From DASQUK01 sp963756425 (GTDB taxonomy: Bacteria > Actinomycetota > Acidimicrobiia > Acidimicrobiales > VFJN01): 64,000 nucleotides of DNA. This document shows, piece after piece, positions 53,138 through 61,310 of the stretch. Location: NCBI GenBank assembly GCA_963756425.1, contig CAVWNW010000018.1, positions 62,001-126,000 on the forward strand, written 5' to 3'. Under the pieces are notes generated by a model. That model was not told where the DNA came from and did not search any database. It saw nothing but the letters and a program-made list of their open reading frames with translations. How positions within the stretch are numbered: the first letter of the stretch is position 1; the number at the start of each line of letters is the position of its first letter. The position numbers and the translations under genes are program-made.

Positions 53138-53982
53138 TCGCCTGGTTCACCGACGCCTTCGAGCCGACCTTCATGCAGCGGGCCCTGCTGGCCGGCCTCC
53201 TCGCCAGCACCGCGACGGCCGTGATCGGCACGTGGGTGGTGCTCCGGGGGCTCACGTTCCTGGGCGACGCGCTCGCCCACGGCGTCGTGCCCGGCCTGGC
53301 GCTCGCGGTGCTGTGGGGCTTCAGCCCCACGCTCGGCGCCCTGGTGGCGGCCCTCCTGATGAGCGGCGCGGTGACGCTTGTCTCTCACCGCACCCGGGTG
53401 CGCGAGGACACCGGTATCGGCCTGCTGTTCGTGGGGATGCTGGCCCTCGGCGTCGTCATCATCTCGCGGTCCGAGAGCTTCGCCACGGACGTGACCGGGC
53501 TGCTGTTCGGCGACATCCTCGGCGTGACACCGGGCGACGTCCGCGGCCAGGCCTTGGCGACAGCCCTGGTCGTGGCGGTCTCCGTTGCCCTCTTCCGGCC
53601 GTTCATGGCCCTGACGTTCAACGCCGACAAGGCCGCCACCCTGGGCATGCGACCGGTGGCCGCGCATGCCGCGCTGATGGTGTTGCTGGCGGTGTCGATC
53701 GTGGCCTCGTTCGACGCCATCGGCACGCTGCTCGTCTTCGGGCTGCTCATCGGCCCGCCCGCCACCGCGGGGCTGCTGGTCCGCCGGGTCCCCCGCATCA
53801 TGGTGACCGCGGTGGCCCTGGGGGGCCTGGCGGTGGTGCTGGGCCTGGCCGTCAGCTTCCACTACGGGACCGCCGGCGGCGCCACCATCGCCGGACTGGC
53901 GGTGGGCCAGTTCTTCGTGGTCCTCGCTGTCCAGGAGGCCCGCCGGGCGCTGCGCTCACGGGCCCGGCGGCTGGCCACCTGA
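53134..53982 (+). CDS. znuB: Zinc/manganese ABC transporter permease
   Basis: A 282-residue ABC-3 family permease with about eight helices. Conserved pieces are STATAVIGTWVVLRGLTFLGDALAHGVVPG (residues 25-54), LLFGDILGVTPGDV near 127, FDAIGTLLVFGLLIGPPATAGLL near 197, and the final YGTAGGATIAGLAVGQFFVVL. With ZnuA and the divergent ZnuC it completes a zinc importer. The GTG at 53134 overlaps the znuA stop (GTGA). A 56-bp dyad follows. Confidence 0.93.
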   Translation: MIAWFTDAFEPTFMQRALLAGLLASTATAVIGTWVVLRGLTFLGDALAHGVVPGLALAVLWGFSPTLGALVAALLMSGAVTLVSHRTRVREDTGIGLLFVGMLALGVVIISRSESFATDVTGLLFGDILGVTPGDVRGQALATALVVAVSVALFRPFMALTFNADKAATLGMRPVAAHAALMVLLAVSIVASFDAIGTLLVFGLLIGPPATAGLLVRRVPRIMVTAVALGGLAVVLGLAVSFHYGTAGGATIAGLAVGQFFVVLAVQEARRALRSRARRLAT

Positions 53983-53990
53983 CCGATCCT

Positions 53991-54046
53991 CGGATTCCTG
54001 CCGCGGTTCTGGTGGCCTGAGCAACCAATCCCGCGGCAGGTTCGTC
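53991..54046. repeat. 56-bp dyad repeat, diverged copy D
   Basis: Arms CGGATTCCTGCCGCGG (53991-54006) and CCGCGGCAGGTTCGTC (54031-54046) enclose a 24-nt centre, so the 16-24-16 geometry of the family is kept. The arms differ from copies A to C but retain the GAAC-T-TGCCGC core in altered form. The centre does not match. It lies between convergent znuB and the phosphoesterase gene and touches the latter's stop codon. Confidence 0.65.
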
Positions 54047-55730
54047 AGGATCCGCCGCTGTCGCCCTCGCCGTCGTGGACCAGGATGTGGCGGTCGATGG
54101 TGGCACCCGTCTCGCCCAGCCCCTTCACGCTGACCCGGTCGTAGGCCAGCAGCTCGCGGGTGTCGGGATCGAAGTACAGCACCGACGCCTGCAGCGGCTT
54201 GGGCTCTTCGCCCTGCAAGCCGCGCAGCCCGGCGCCTCCGGTGGAGCCCTCCACCAGCAGCCGGGTGTCCGGGGGCGGTTCCTCGGTCGTGTCGCTGTCG
54301 GAGGACCCCTCGTCCTCGTCGGCCGGCTCGATCCGTTCGTCGCTGGGCTCGTGGGTGTGGCCGGCCAGGACCAGCGGCACCTCGCCGCCGATGTCGGCGG
54401 CGATCCGGGCGTCGTGCACGAGCACGACGTCGACGTCGGGGGGCTCGGCGGCGGCGAGGTCGTCGGCGACCTCGGGGGCGAACGCCTCGGCGCGCTCGCG
54501 GTCCGACTGCCCCGGCACTGCCTGATCCTTGTCCGGCGTGTAGCGGGGATCGCCGATGCCCCAGAAGCGGAGCCCCGCAACCTCGGCGGCGTCGCCGTCG
54601 AGGACGACGGCGTTGGGCTGGTCCGCCACGGCCCGCTGGGTGCTCCGTGAGTCGTGGTTGCCCCGAACGAAGATGTACGGCACCTCCAGGTCGCCGATCT
54701 GCTCGAGCAGCTGGCTCTCGGGCTCGGTGCCCCAGTCGACGATGTCGCCGGTGTCGGCGACGGCGTCGACGTCGAACTGCTCGGTCAGCTGCTCCATCAG
54801 GTCGAAGGCCTGGGGATTGAGGTGGATGTCGCTCACATGCAGGACCCGGATGGTGTCGTCGTCGGGCGCGAAGGTCGGCAGGTCCTCGGCCGCCAGGTAG
54901 AGGGTGACGACGTTGCCCACCAGGTCGCTGAGCTGCTCGCGATACTCGCCGAAGCGGTCGATGATGTCCTCCACGTCGCCGACTGCAGCGGGCGCGCGGG
55001 ACAGCAGGCCGGTATAGCGGGGCTCGGCGACGGCATTGGCATCGAACGTCGCCGCGGCACCCGCACCCGCGCCGACGACCAGCAACGCACCGGTCGCCAG
55101 CCCCACCAGTGCCGAACGCCAACCGAGCCGGGCCGCCAGCGCACCTACGACCCCGCCCACGATGGCCACCAGCACGCAGCGGAGCACGAGGCTCACGAGG
55201 GCGCCGCGGACGTCGTCTGCGACCTCGTCGCCCAGATGGTCGATGACCTGCGGGTTGTCGGCTATGCGCTCAGCCTCGTTGAGCCCCAGCTCCTCCACCC
55301 GGAGGTCGAGGCGGATAGGCCAGTCGTGGGTGTCGAGCTCGATGGTGCCGAGCGGCGCCAGGTGGACCACCGTGTCGCCGTGCAACGACGGCCGGGCCGC
55401 GATCGTGGTGTCGAACGGGCCGACGTGGGCGGGGATACGACCCGCCAGCGCCAGTGCGCCCGCCGCTCCCACCAGGGCAAACAGGAGCACGCGGGCGGTG
55501 GGTCCCCAGCGGCGGCGCCACCCGACCGCCGTCTGGGGCTCGCCCGCCGGTTCCCCGGTCTCGGGCGCGGCCTCGGCGACCGCAGCCCCCTCCTCCGCCC
55601 GTTCCTCGCCGCCCGTCTCATCACGCGCCCGTTCCTCGCCGGCCGTCTCCTCGGGCGCAGGGACACGGGCGGGGACGGCCCCGTCGCCATCGGGGCCTAG
55701 GCCCGGGGGAGCGGTCCGGCGGTCGTCCAC
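54045..55730 (-). CDS. Membrane metallophosphoesterase
   Basis: A 561-residue protein with an acidic, disordered N-terminus of about 70 residues (EETAGEERARDETGG), one membrane helix near 77-95, a β-rich part, two more helices (about 178-200 and 203-228) and a C-terminal calcineurin-like phosphoesterase domain. Metal motifs are clear: VLHVSDIHLNPQ near residue 297, VADTGDIVDWG, FVRGNHDSRS and LVLAGHTHEP near 450. An insertion of Asp, Glu and Ser residues follows. The domain probably faces outward. The substrate is unknown. The gene ends within the copy D repeat. Confidence 0.87.
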   Translation of the reverse strand: MDDRRTAPPGLGPDGDGAVPARVPAPEETAGEERARDETGGEERAEEGAAVAEAAPETGEPAGEPQTAVGWRRRWGPTARVLLFALVGAAGALALAGRIPAHVGPFDTTIAARPSLHGDTVVHLAPLGTIELDTHDWPIRLDLRVEELGLNEAERIADNPQVIDHLGDEVADDVRGALVSLVLRCVLVAIVGGVVGALAARLGWRSALVGLATGALLVVGAGAGAAATFDANAVAEPRYTGLLSRAPAAVGDVEDIIDRFGEYREQLSDLVGNVVTLYLAAEDLPTFAPDDDTIRVLHVSDIHLNPQAFDLMEQLTEQFDVDAVADTGDIVDWGTEPESQLLEQIGDLEVPYIFVRGNHDSRSTQRAVADQPNAVVLDGDAAEVAGLRFWGIGDPRYTPDKDQAVPGQSDRERAEAFAPEVADDLAAAEPPDVDVVLVHDARIAADIGGEVPLVLAGHTHEPSDERIEPADEDEGSSDSDTTEEPPPDTRLLVEGSTGGAGLRGLQGEEPKPLQASVLYFDPDTRELLAYDRVSVKGLGETGATIDRHILVHDGEGDSGGS

Positions 55731-55805
55731 GCAACGATGATTCCGCTACCGACTCCGATTCGCACCCCCCGGCGGGGATCGGGCCGGTGCGGCGACCGGC
55801 CGCGG

Positions 55806-56123
55806 CTACGGGTTCGTGCCGGTCTTAGCGGCGTTCTTGCTGGTCTTGCCGCTTCCGGACGACGACGTCGACGTGTCCGCCGGCTCCACCGTGGAGGCCA
55901 CGGTCTCGACGACGTTGTCGGCCGTCTTGGCGAACCGATCCTCCACCGCGTCGCCGATCTTCTTGGCGTCGCGGGTCACGACCTCGCTCACGTGCCGCAC
56001 CCGCGGGTTGTCGCGCACGCGCTGGATGGCATCGTCGACCTGCCGACGGCGTTCGTCGCTGGCCTTGGCGGCAACCAGGTAGCCGGCCACGAACCCGATG
56101 GCTGCTCCGAGCTTGAATCTCAT
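55806..56123 (-). CDS. Small YtxH-like membrane-associated protein
   Basis: A 105-residue protein that begins with a short glycine/alanine-rich helix (KLGAAIGFVAGYLVAAKA, residues 4-21). It continues with a helical amphipathic segment (DERRRQVDDAIQRVRDNPRVR... DAVEDRFAKTADNVVETV) and ends in a low-complexity Ser/Thr/Lys tail. This shape recalls YtxH-like proteins. No motif gives a function. The ATG at 56123 has no strong ribosome site. Confidence 0.65.
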   Translation of the reverse strand: MRFKLGAAIGFVAGYLVAAKASDERRRQVDDAIQRVRDNPRVRHVSEVVTRDAKKIGDAVEDRFAKTADNVVETVASTVEPADTSTSSSGSGKTSKNAAKTGTNP

Positions 56124-56226
56124 GCTTCGCGGTTACCCGCCTCGGCCGCCGTTAATCACCCAGTGGCCCCGCGCCCACCCAGTGGAGTGGCCCACTCGGC
56201 CGACCATCCCGGGTAGCATCGGCGGC

Positions 56227-56406
56227 GTGACCGACGTGACCGACGTGTCGGACGACGAACTCCGCGAGCTCATGGAGCCCCTGCCGCAGCTCGACAGCCT
56301 GCACCGGGTCTGGGTCACCCCGAGCGACCGCAGGCGCTGCACCTACGTCACCCGCGACGAGCAGGCGGTCACCGACAGCCACGACAACAGGCTGCTCCGC
56401 TTCTAG
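56227..56406 (+). CDS. Small hypothetical protein
   Basis: A 59-residue frame starting with GTG: TDVTDVSDDELRELMEPLPQ, then LDSLHRVWVTPSDRRRCTYVTRDEQAVTDS and a basic end. The balanced composition and the divergent placement, about 100 bp from the YtxH-like gene, suggest a real gene. I do not recognise a family. One cysteine and several arginines are the only marked features. Confidence 0.5.
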   Translation: MTDVTDVSDDELRELMEPLPQLDSLHRVWVTPSDRRRCTYVTRDEQAVTDSHDNRLLRF

Positions 56407-56443
56407 CGCAACGTCCGGAGTCCGCGCCGGGCGCACCTGCGGA

Positions 56444-57274
56444 TCACGCCTGGCCCTCGGCCACCCCGGCGGCACGCTCACCCTGCACGATCGTGCGCTG
56501 CACCCAGCGGTAGCCGGCGGCAGCGGTGACCGTGGCGATCTCGATCGGCCCGCCCACGCCCGGCCAGGAGAACTCCGGTGCCATCGCCACCGTGCCGAGC
56601 GTCAGCCGCTGCACGTCGATGGTCGTGCGGATGCACAGGACGGCGAAGTCGATGCCGTCCTGCAGGTTCATCGAGTCGAAGGGGATGCGGTAGCGGCACG
56701 CCTCGAGCAGGGACATCACCTCGTGCAGTTCCTTGGCCATCTCGTGGGTCGCGGCCAGGCGCTCCAGCAGCTCGAGGTCGGATCCCCGGACGATGCGCGT
56801 CACGACGTCGGTCTGGCCCCGCCACGCCGCCCCGCCCCCGTTCTGGGTGGTGGCGATCTGCTCGACGGCGCCGCCGGGGATGGTGACCTCGAACGCCTCG
56901 CCCACGCCGGCGCCGTCGTAGCCGCCGACCAGGAACCCCAGCGCAGCGACCCCGGGGGGCGGCGGATCGTCGGCCGTCAGCGCCAGCTGCCGCTCGTAGC
57001 GGTCGCCGAAGAAGTCGGCCAGCGCCTGGGCCGTGGGACCCGGATGGTCGCAGTTGCCGGCCTCGACCACCGCGAACTCGGCCATGTGGCTGCCGATGCT
57101 GCGACCGAGGAGCAGCGCCTCTCCGTACGTGGTGACCGCCACCCGCCCCGACTCGAACACCTTGTGGGTGAAGTCGCTGGCCACCCGCAGGGTCCGGTCG
57201 TTGGCGAGCGTGGTGCGGCTGTCGGCGGCGACCACCACGCCGTCCTGGCACACCACGGTCACCGCCAGTGTCAT
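56444..57274 (-). CDS. Stand-alone proteasome-like Ntn hydrolase
   Basis: A 276-residue protein whose N-terminus, MTLAVTVVCQDGVVVAADSRTT, matches the proteasome β/HslV signature: a threonine right after Met that could become the nucleophile, an aspartate in AADSR, and a lysine in FTHKVFESGRVAVTTYG near residue 37. AVVEAGNC and GFLVGGYDGAGVGEAFEV resemble the strand pairs of that fold. The C-terminal half is specific to this protein. It is not with mpa, pup or dop genes and does not look like PrcB. AGGAAAGGG upstream of the ATG at 57274 supports the start. The role is unknown. Confidence 0.72.
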   Translation of the reverse strand: MTLAVTVVCQDGVVVAADSRTTLANDRTLRVASDFTHKVFESGRVAVTTYGEALLLGRSIGSHMAEFAVVEAGNCDHPGPTAQALADFFGDRYERQLALTADDPPPPGVAALGFLVGGYDGAGVGEAFEVTIPGGAVEQIATTQNGGGAAWRGQTDVVTRIVRGSDLELLERLAATHEMAKELHEVMSLLEACRYRIPFDSMNLQDGIDFAVLCIRTTIDVQRLTLGTVAMAPEFSWPGVGGPIEIATVTAAAGYRWVQRTIVQGERAAGVAEGQA

Positions 57275-57441
57275 GCCTGTCGTTCCCTTTCCTAGAGGTG
57301 CCAGTCGACCCCGGCACGAACCGGCTGATCGTAGGACAGCCCTGGTCAGAGCGCTGACCTGCAATCCCCGCCTGCCATACCGTCCATTCCGTCCGTTAGT
57401 TCCGACGGGATGACTGACATGATGACGGGCCTGTATGACAC

Positions 57442-57678
57442 TCAGGCCCCCTCGGCGGACAGGTGGGTGGCCACGATGCGATCGGCCTCCGCCATCGCCG
57501 CTGCCGCGTCCTCGAACGGCCCGGACGGTGAGCCGGCCCCCGCGTCCGCACGCCCAGGCGTCAAGTAGATGCGCCACGAGCCCCAGATGTTGGTGGCGTG
57601 AGCGCACTTCCTGCCGCTGGCGCAGCGACCGTCAAAGGTCGAGAGCCCGCGGCCTCGAGCTGTCCACGTCAACCCCAC
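57442..57678 (-). CDS. Small hypothetical protein
   Basis: A 78-codon frame whose C-terminal 50 residues look protein-like: NIWGSWRIYLTPG, then FEDAAAAMAEADRIVATHL. The N-terminal part is arginine- and glycine-rich and the GTG start at 57678 is uncertain. A perfect palindrome GAACACGTGTTC lies 12 bp upstream of that start and could be an operator. No family is recognised. Confidence 0.4.
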   Translation of the reverse strand: MGLTWTARGRGLSTFDGRCASGRKCAHATNIWGSWRIYLTPGRADAGAGSPSGPFEDAAAAMAEADRIVATHLSAEGA

Positions 57679-57689
57679 GGCCGACGGTT

Positions 57690-57701
57690 GAACACGTGTT
57701 C
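57690..57701. promoter_or_regulatory. Perfect 12-bp palindrome
   Basis: GAACACGTGTTC is a perfect palindrome with a CACGTG core, 12 bp upstream of the leftward small gene and about 200 bp upstream of the rightward PPOX gene. It could be a regulator site for either gene. The spacing of its half sites differs from the KstR-like sites. Confidence 0.4.
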
Positions 57702-57898
57702 CTAGTGCGGCAAAGGGCCGGCGTCTGTGACCAGCAGCATCCGGAGCGCCCCAGAGCGGGCATCGGTGCGTGTAGCGGAGTCAGGTGAGCGGTCGATCCG
57801 ATCTTCCATCGTGATGGTTGGCAGGATGGGGAACGGGTAGGTCAGGCCGCGCGCGACCGCGCCCGGAGTGGTTGCGAAGTAGGGGAAGAAGAACACGC

Positions 57899-58393
57899 AT
57901 GGAGCGCCACGAGATCGACGACGAGCTGTCCACGCCCGGCGCGCAGCATCTGCTGGCGTCCCCCTCTGCCGCGCACCTCGCCTACACCGGCGAAGACGGA
58001 ACACCGCGGGTGATACCGGTCGGATTCTTCTGGACCGGCGACGAGGTCGTGATCTCGACGGCCACAACCTCACCGAAAGTCACGGCACTGTCGGCTCGTC
58101 CAGACGTTGCACTGACCATCGACGCAGGCGACACACCCGACCAAGCCCGCGCCCTTTCGATACGCGGGCGGGCCAACGTCGAGATCGTCGACGGCGTGGT
58201 CGACGAGTACCTCGCCGCCGCCAGAAAATCGATGGACGCCGCAGCGGCGGCCGAGTTCGAGCAGAACGTCCGCACGATGTACGACCAGATGGCGCGCATC
58301 GCGATCACGCCGCGTTGGGTGCGCTACTACGACTTCGGCGCGGGCCGGATGCCGCGATTCCTGCAGGAACTGGCCGAGCAGAACCAGTCCTGA
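57899..58393 (+). CDS. Pyridoxamine 5'-phosphate oxidase-like flavoprotein
   Basis: A 164-residue split-barrel protein of the PPOX family, which binds FMN or F420 and reduces or oxidises small molecules. Recognisable parts are LLASPSAAHLAYTGEDGTPRVIPVGFFW (residues 18-45), EVVISTATTSPKVTALSARPDVALTID (about 50-76) and ITPRWVRYYDFGAGRMPRFL at the end. The cofactor cannot be told by eye; many actinobacterial members use F420. AGGGGAAGAAG precedes the ATG. It stands alone. Confidence 0.87.
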   Translation: MERHEIDDELSTPGAQHLLASPSAAHLAYTGEDGTPRVIPVGFFWTGDEVVISTATTSPKVTALSARPDVALTIDAGDTPDQARALSIRGRANVEIVDGVVDEYLAAARKSMDAAAAAEFEQNVRTMYDQMARIAITPRWVRYYDFGAGRMPRFLQELAEQNQS

Positions 58394-58642
58394 GGTCGGT
58401 CGGGGCCTACCGATAACCGCCGATCGGTTGCTGCCCCGACGTTCTGTGCCGGGATCCGCCGGCTGCCACGCCGGCAGCGGTCAATCTGTACGCGTGGGTG
58501 CGGTGAGTCCGACATGACACGAGGGGACACCATTGGAGTCTCTGGTCTTGTCGAATCGCTCGGGAACGCCCGCACTCCTGCGCTTCCTGCTGGAATACCA
58601 CGGGCATCGGCCGCAAGCAGAGCCCGTCAGGCGTGCGGGTCT

Positions 58643-59232
58643 TCAGAAGGGAACGGCTGCCGTCCACACGAATAACGTCGCGATCATGATTGCCAGCGGA
58701 CGACCCCGCCCGGGAACGTGAAAGAGGAGCTGTTGGGTGCGGTGGTCGAACGTAAAGCTGTCGGCCTCCCATGCCGTCACTCCCGTCACTACCGACGCGG
58801 CATTGAGATGGACACTGTCGCCGCCTGATGGAGTGAATCTAAGGAAAGTGTCATTGGGACCGGGGGGGGGTTGCCTTGGGCGGCGAACTGCTGCACGTCC
58901 CAGAAACCTCCTCCGACATGGTCGTTGGAGAACCAAGTTCGAGCCCCGAAGCCGATTCCGACCTGGTTGCCGTCTCTGTCGTCTATGGGCCGGGGTATGA
59001 GTCCCCAGGAGTAACTGCACACCGCAGGCTCAAAGTGCGGCCAGTTTCCTGCGGTATCTACGCCGGGTTGGAGAGTCGCCAGAGTGACCCCCGGCCACCC
59101 GCCGTGGGTCCGGGCTTTCGTGATGACATCGGCGAGGTACTCGCTGGCTGTGGTGGGGCCGCCCACCCCGAGGTCGTGGTCAGGTGGGGGGCCGATGTCG
59201 CCGATGGGTTCGTCGTCGGGAACGTTGGGCAT
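58643..59232 (-). pseudogene. Hypothetical protein broken at a poly-C tract
   Basis: Two frames form one plausible protein of about 196 residues. The first runs from ATG 59232 (MPNVPDDEPIGDIGPPPDHD, later WPHFEPAVCSYSWGLIP and FWDVQQFAAQGNPPP). It meets a run of nine C (58862-58870 on the plus strand as G) and then turns to nonsense. With one more C the frame continues as GPNDTFLRFTPSGGDSVHLN, VVTGVTAWEADSFTFDH and QQLLFHVPG to a stop at 58643. The tract may be a sequencing error or a phase-variable switch. No family is recognised. Confidence 0.6.
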
Positions 59233-59353
59233 GACCGAGGGTAGGTGACCAACCGCGGCTCGCCACGGCGGAGTCGCGCCTACCAAGGGAGCGCGCCGGC
59301 ACACACACATCTGCCGCTCGGCGCTGCGCCTGAGCTGAGCACCGGTAACCCCT

Positions 59354-59560
59354 TCAGGGGCGCTCCCAGAGTGCGGACGTGTCGACACCTTGCAACTCAG
59401 CCAAGTGGTTCAGCACGTCCACGAGGAACAGGGCGCGTGCCGTCCATGCCTCTGCAAGCGTGTCTCGAAGGTCAACAGCGCGACGTAGTGCCTCTCTCAC
59501 CGCTGCCTCAGCATCGTCTCCGACCTGTCTTGCCTCGGAGGTCGTGCCACGTCCAGCTGG
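59354..59560 (-). pseudogene. Fragment of an unknown helical protein
   Basis: On the minus strand a 68-codon stop-to-stop frame reads like the C-terminal part of a helical protein: EAAVREALRRAVDLRDTLAEA, then WTARALFLVDVLNHLAELQG and TSALWERP before the stop. The only start inside is a GTG at 59500. Upstream no continuing frame is found. I take it as a gene remnant; a 48-residue protein is the alternative. Confidence 0.3.
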
Positions 59561-59610
59561 TCATCGACCGAGCCCCACGAGTGAGCACGCCAGGGTCACG
59601 AACACGCCGG

Positions 59611-59630
59611 CCGGCCGCGCCAGATCTGCC
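59611..59630. repeat. 20-bp inverted repeat, left copy
   Basis: CCGGCCGCGCCAGATCTGCC occurs here. Its exact reverse complement is at 61867-61886, 2.24 kb away. The match extends partly outward and inward. A weaker relative, GGATCTGGCGCGGG, lies near 61192. Meaning unknown. Confidence 0.55.
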
Positions 59631-59694
59631 ACTCGGCGTGCATGGCGCTCGGCGCCGTCCACCGGGAGGCGGAGTGCGCTCGGGTTCGGGCATC

Positions 59695-60202
59695 ATGCGG
59701 CCCGTGTCTGACTCGATTGAGCCGACGCCGGACAACTGGCTCGCCGCGCTCGATGCCACCACACGGTCGCGGGCGGAGTCGCTGCGGAACACGTTCGCAC
59801 GGCTCGGTGCCGACGACCCGGAGGGATGGGCCCGCTCGGAGATCCAGGAGAACATTGCCCAGCTCGGGCGATTCGTTTTCCTGCGAGGTGTCTGGAGGGA
59901 GATCGAGAGGTGGCGTGACAGCGACGCCGTGGCGACGCTCTTTTGAGGAAGCCTCCGACGAGGCGATCGAGCTTGCACGGCAAGTGGTCGCCCGAGCGGC
60001 GCTGGATGTCGCGTCAGGGATCGTCCAACTCCTCGATAACGAGGGGGACATCGAGTCGACGGAGCAGGTGCCGGGTTGGCTACTGGTCGAGTGCGACTCC
60101 GGCGGCAAACCGACCGGTCGCGTTCTCGGCGGCCTGCACGAGGGTGTTCTCCAGACCGACCCTCGCAGCATCGAGGCTGAGGACATCCTCGGCAGCGCAT
60201 AA
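59695..60202 (+). pseudogene. Hypothetical protein with a +1 shift at TTTT-GA
   Basis: The frame from ATG 59695 (or GTG 59704) reads DSIEPTPDNWLAALDATTRS, then SEIQENIAQLGRFVFLRGVW and DSDAVATLF, and stops at a TGA at 59944-59946. Skipping one T of the TTTT run (59941-59944) continues into FEEASDEAIELARQVVARAA, VPGWLLVECDSGGKPTGRVLGG and EAEDILGSA. Both halves look like one protein of about 168 residues of unknown family. A UUU codon in front of UGA in a U-run could allow programmed +1 frameshifting as in RF2, but an indel error is simpler. Confidence 0.6.
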
Positions 60203-60257
60203 CCTGCCAATGAGACTGGGGATATGATCGGGGGCCGGGCCGCTGCCACCCGGGCGG

Positions 60258-60290
60258 GGTACGCGCGCCGCTGGAGACGCGCGACGTACC
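60258..60290. other. Hairpin upstream of the small membrane gene
   Basis: GGTACGCGCG (60258-60267) can pair with CGCGCGACGTACC (60278-60290), leaving a short bulge and a 10-nt loop. It ends 5 bp before the GTG at 60295 and could act on translation or end an upstream transcript. Confidence 0.35.
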
Positions 60291-60294
60291 TAGC

Positions 60295-60442
60295 GTGAGT
60301 GCGACCGTCCCCTTCGCGATTGCTGGTATCGGCGTTCTGGCGCAGGCCGGTGGCGGCTACTACTGGGCGCTCGGTAGAGTGCTCGGCGCATCTCGCAGCG
60401 ATGTTTGGTGCGTGGGTCCTGGTGATCGAAACACGTCGCTGA
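60295..60442 (+). pseudogene. Small two-helix membrane protein, frameshifted
   Basis: The GTG at 60295 begins SATVPFAIAGIGVLAQAGGG then YYWALGRVLGAS, a membrane-like helix. The frame then becomes unlike protein. One base out of register, AAMFGAWVLVIETRR and a stop at 60440-60442 would complete a protein of about 48 residues with a second helix. The junction is near 60392. It is either a decayed gene or a sequencing indel. Confidence 0.35.
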
Positions 60443-60681
60443 GCTGGCACCGCCCTGCGAGTGCAGGTCGGTTCTGCGCTGGTCCGCGGGAAGAACTTGT
60501 CAGTGCGCAAACCAACTCGCCATAAAGGCTGAATGCACTGAGCCTGGGATGACCTGCAAGGGTCGCCAGGTAGGACGACTACGACGCTTGAGAACCGCGG
60601 CGATCTGTCGACTGGATTGTTCGACCGGCATCGGACGGGTGGTCAGCGTGAGATCGCGCCAGCGAAAGGGAGGGAGTTGGT

Positions 60682-61167
60682 GTGACGGCCGAGGAATGGG
60701 TACTCGCAGCTACCGCTTTTCTATCGGGGCTCGCGTCTGGCCTCTTGGGGATGCTGAGTGCGATCATGCGCCCAATGCTCGCAGCGATGGACGGCCGGGA
60801 CTTCCGGAAATTCATGGAAGCGTTCCTTCGATACGCAGGGCATTCCTGGGGAAAGGTATTCAACTTTGCCTGGTCGATCGGGATGACCATCGGGCCGATC
60901 GTTGCGCTCGTGCTCCTCTGGGACGATCGCGGCTCCACCTCATTCGTGCTGACCGCGATCGGCCTGGGCATCGTGATCGTCGGTGTGCTCATAGTCTCCA
61001 ACGTGTGGAAGACCCCGACCTATAACGTGATCTTGGGCTGGGACCCCGAAAGTTTGCCGGGTGACTGGGAAGCGGGACGGCGGCGCTACTTCACGATCAA
61101 CTGGATCCAATTAGCGGTGACCTGGGCGGCGTTCGCCCTCTTCCTGGTGGCTCTGATCTCCCTCTAG
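60682..61167 (+). CDS. Four-helix membrane protein, DUF1772-like
   Basis: A 161-residue membrane protein with four helices (about 6-29, 58-82, 88-107 and 140-160). The loop segment NVWKTPTYNVILGWDPESLPGDWEAGRRRYFTINWIQ has the N-x-W-x-R-x2-W-like pattern of DUF1772/anthrone oxygenase-like proteins, here with TINWIQ before the last helix. Some relatives oxidise aromatic ring systems, but most have no known function. The GTG at 60682 is preceded by GGGAGTTG. It stands alone in this part. Confidence 0.7.
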   Translation: MTAEEWVLAATAFLSGLASGLLGMLSAIMRPMLAAMDGRDFRKFMEAFLRYAGHSWGKVFNFAWSIGMTIGPIVALVLLWDDRGSTSFVLTAIGLGIVIVGVLIVSNVWKTPTYNVILGWDPESLPGDWEAGRRRYFTINWIQLAVTWAAFALFLVALISL

Positions 61168-61310
61168 GCGGCTTCGCACGCCGTCGGGCGCGGATCTGGC
61201 GCGGGTACGGTGCGGCGACTTGGGTGCAACGATGAACCCATGCTCCGGGCGGAAGCGCGCCCGTGGGTCAAGGGCATGGCGGTCTTGGACTCTCGGAGTG
61301 GGAAAGCGTG

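Noticed and set aside
57690..57701. GAACACGTGTTC as a third KstR-like site
   Set aside because: The half sites AAC and GTT are 4 bp apart, not 2 as in the KstR pattern, so it is kept as an unrelated palindrome.
58533..58721. Open frame of 62 codons on the plus strand
   Set aside because: It begins with TTG, has no ribosome site or family look, and overlaps the end of the minus-strand gene; probably chance.
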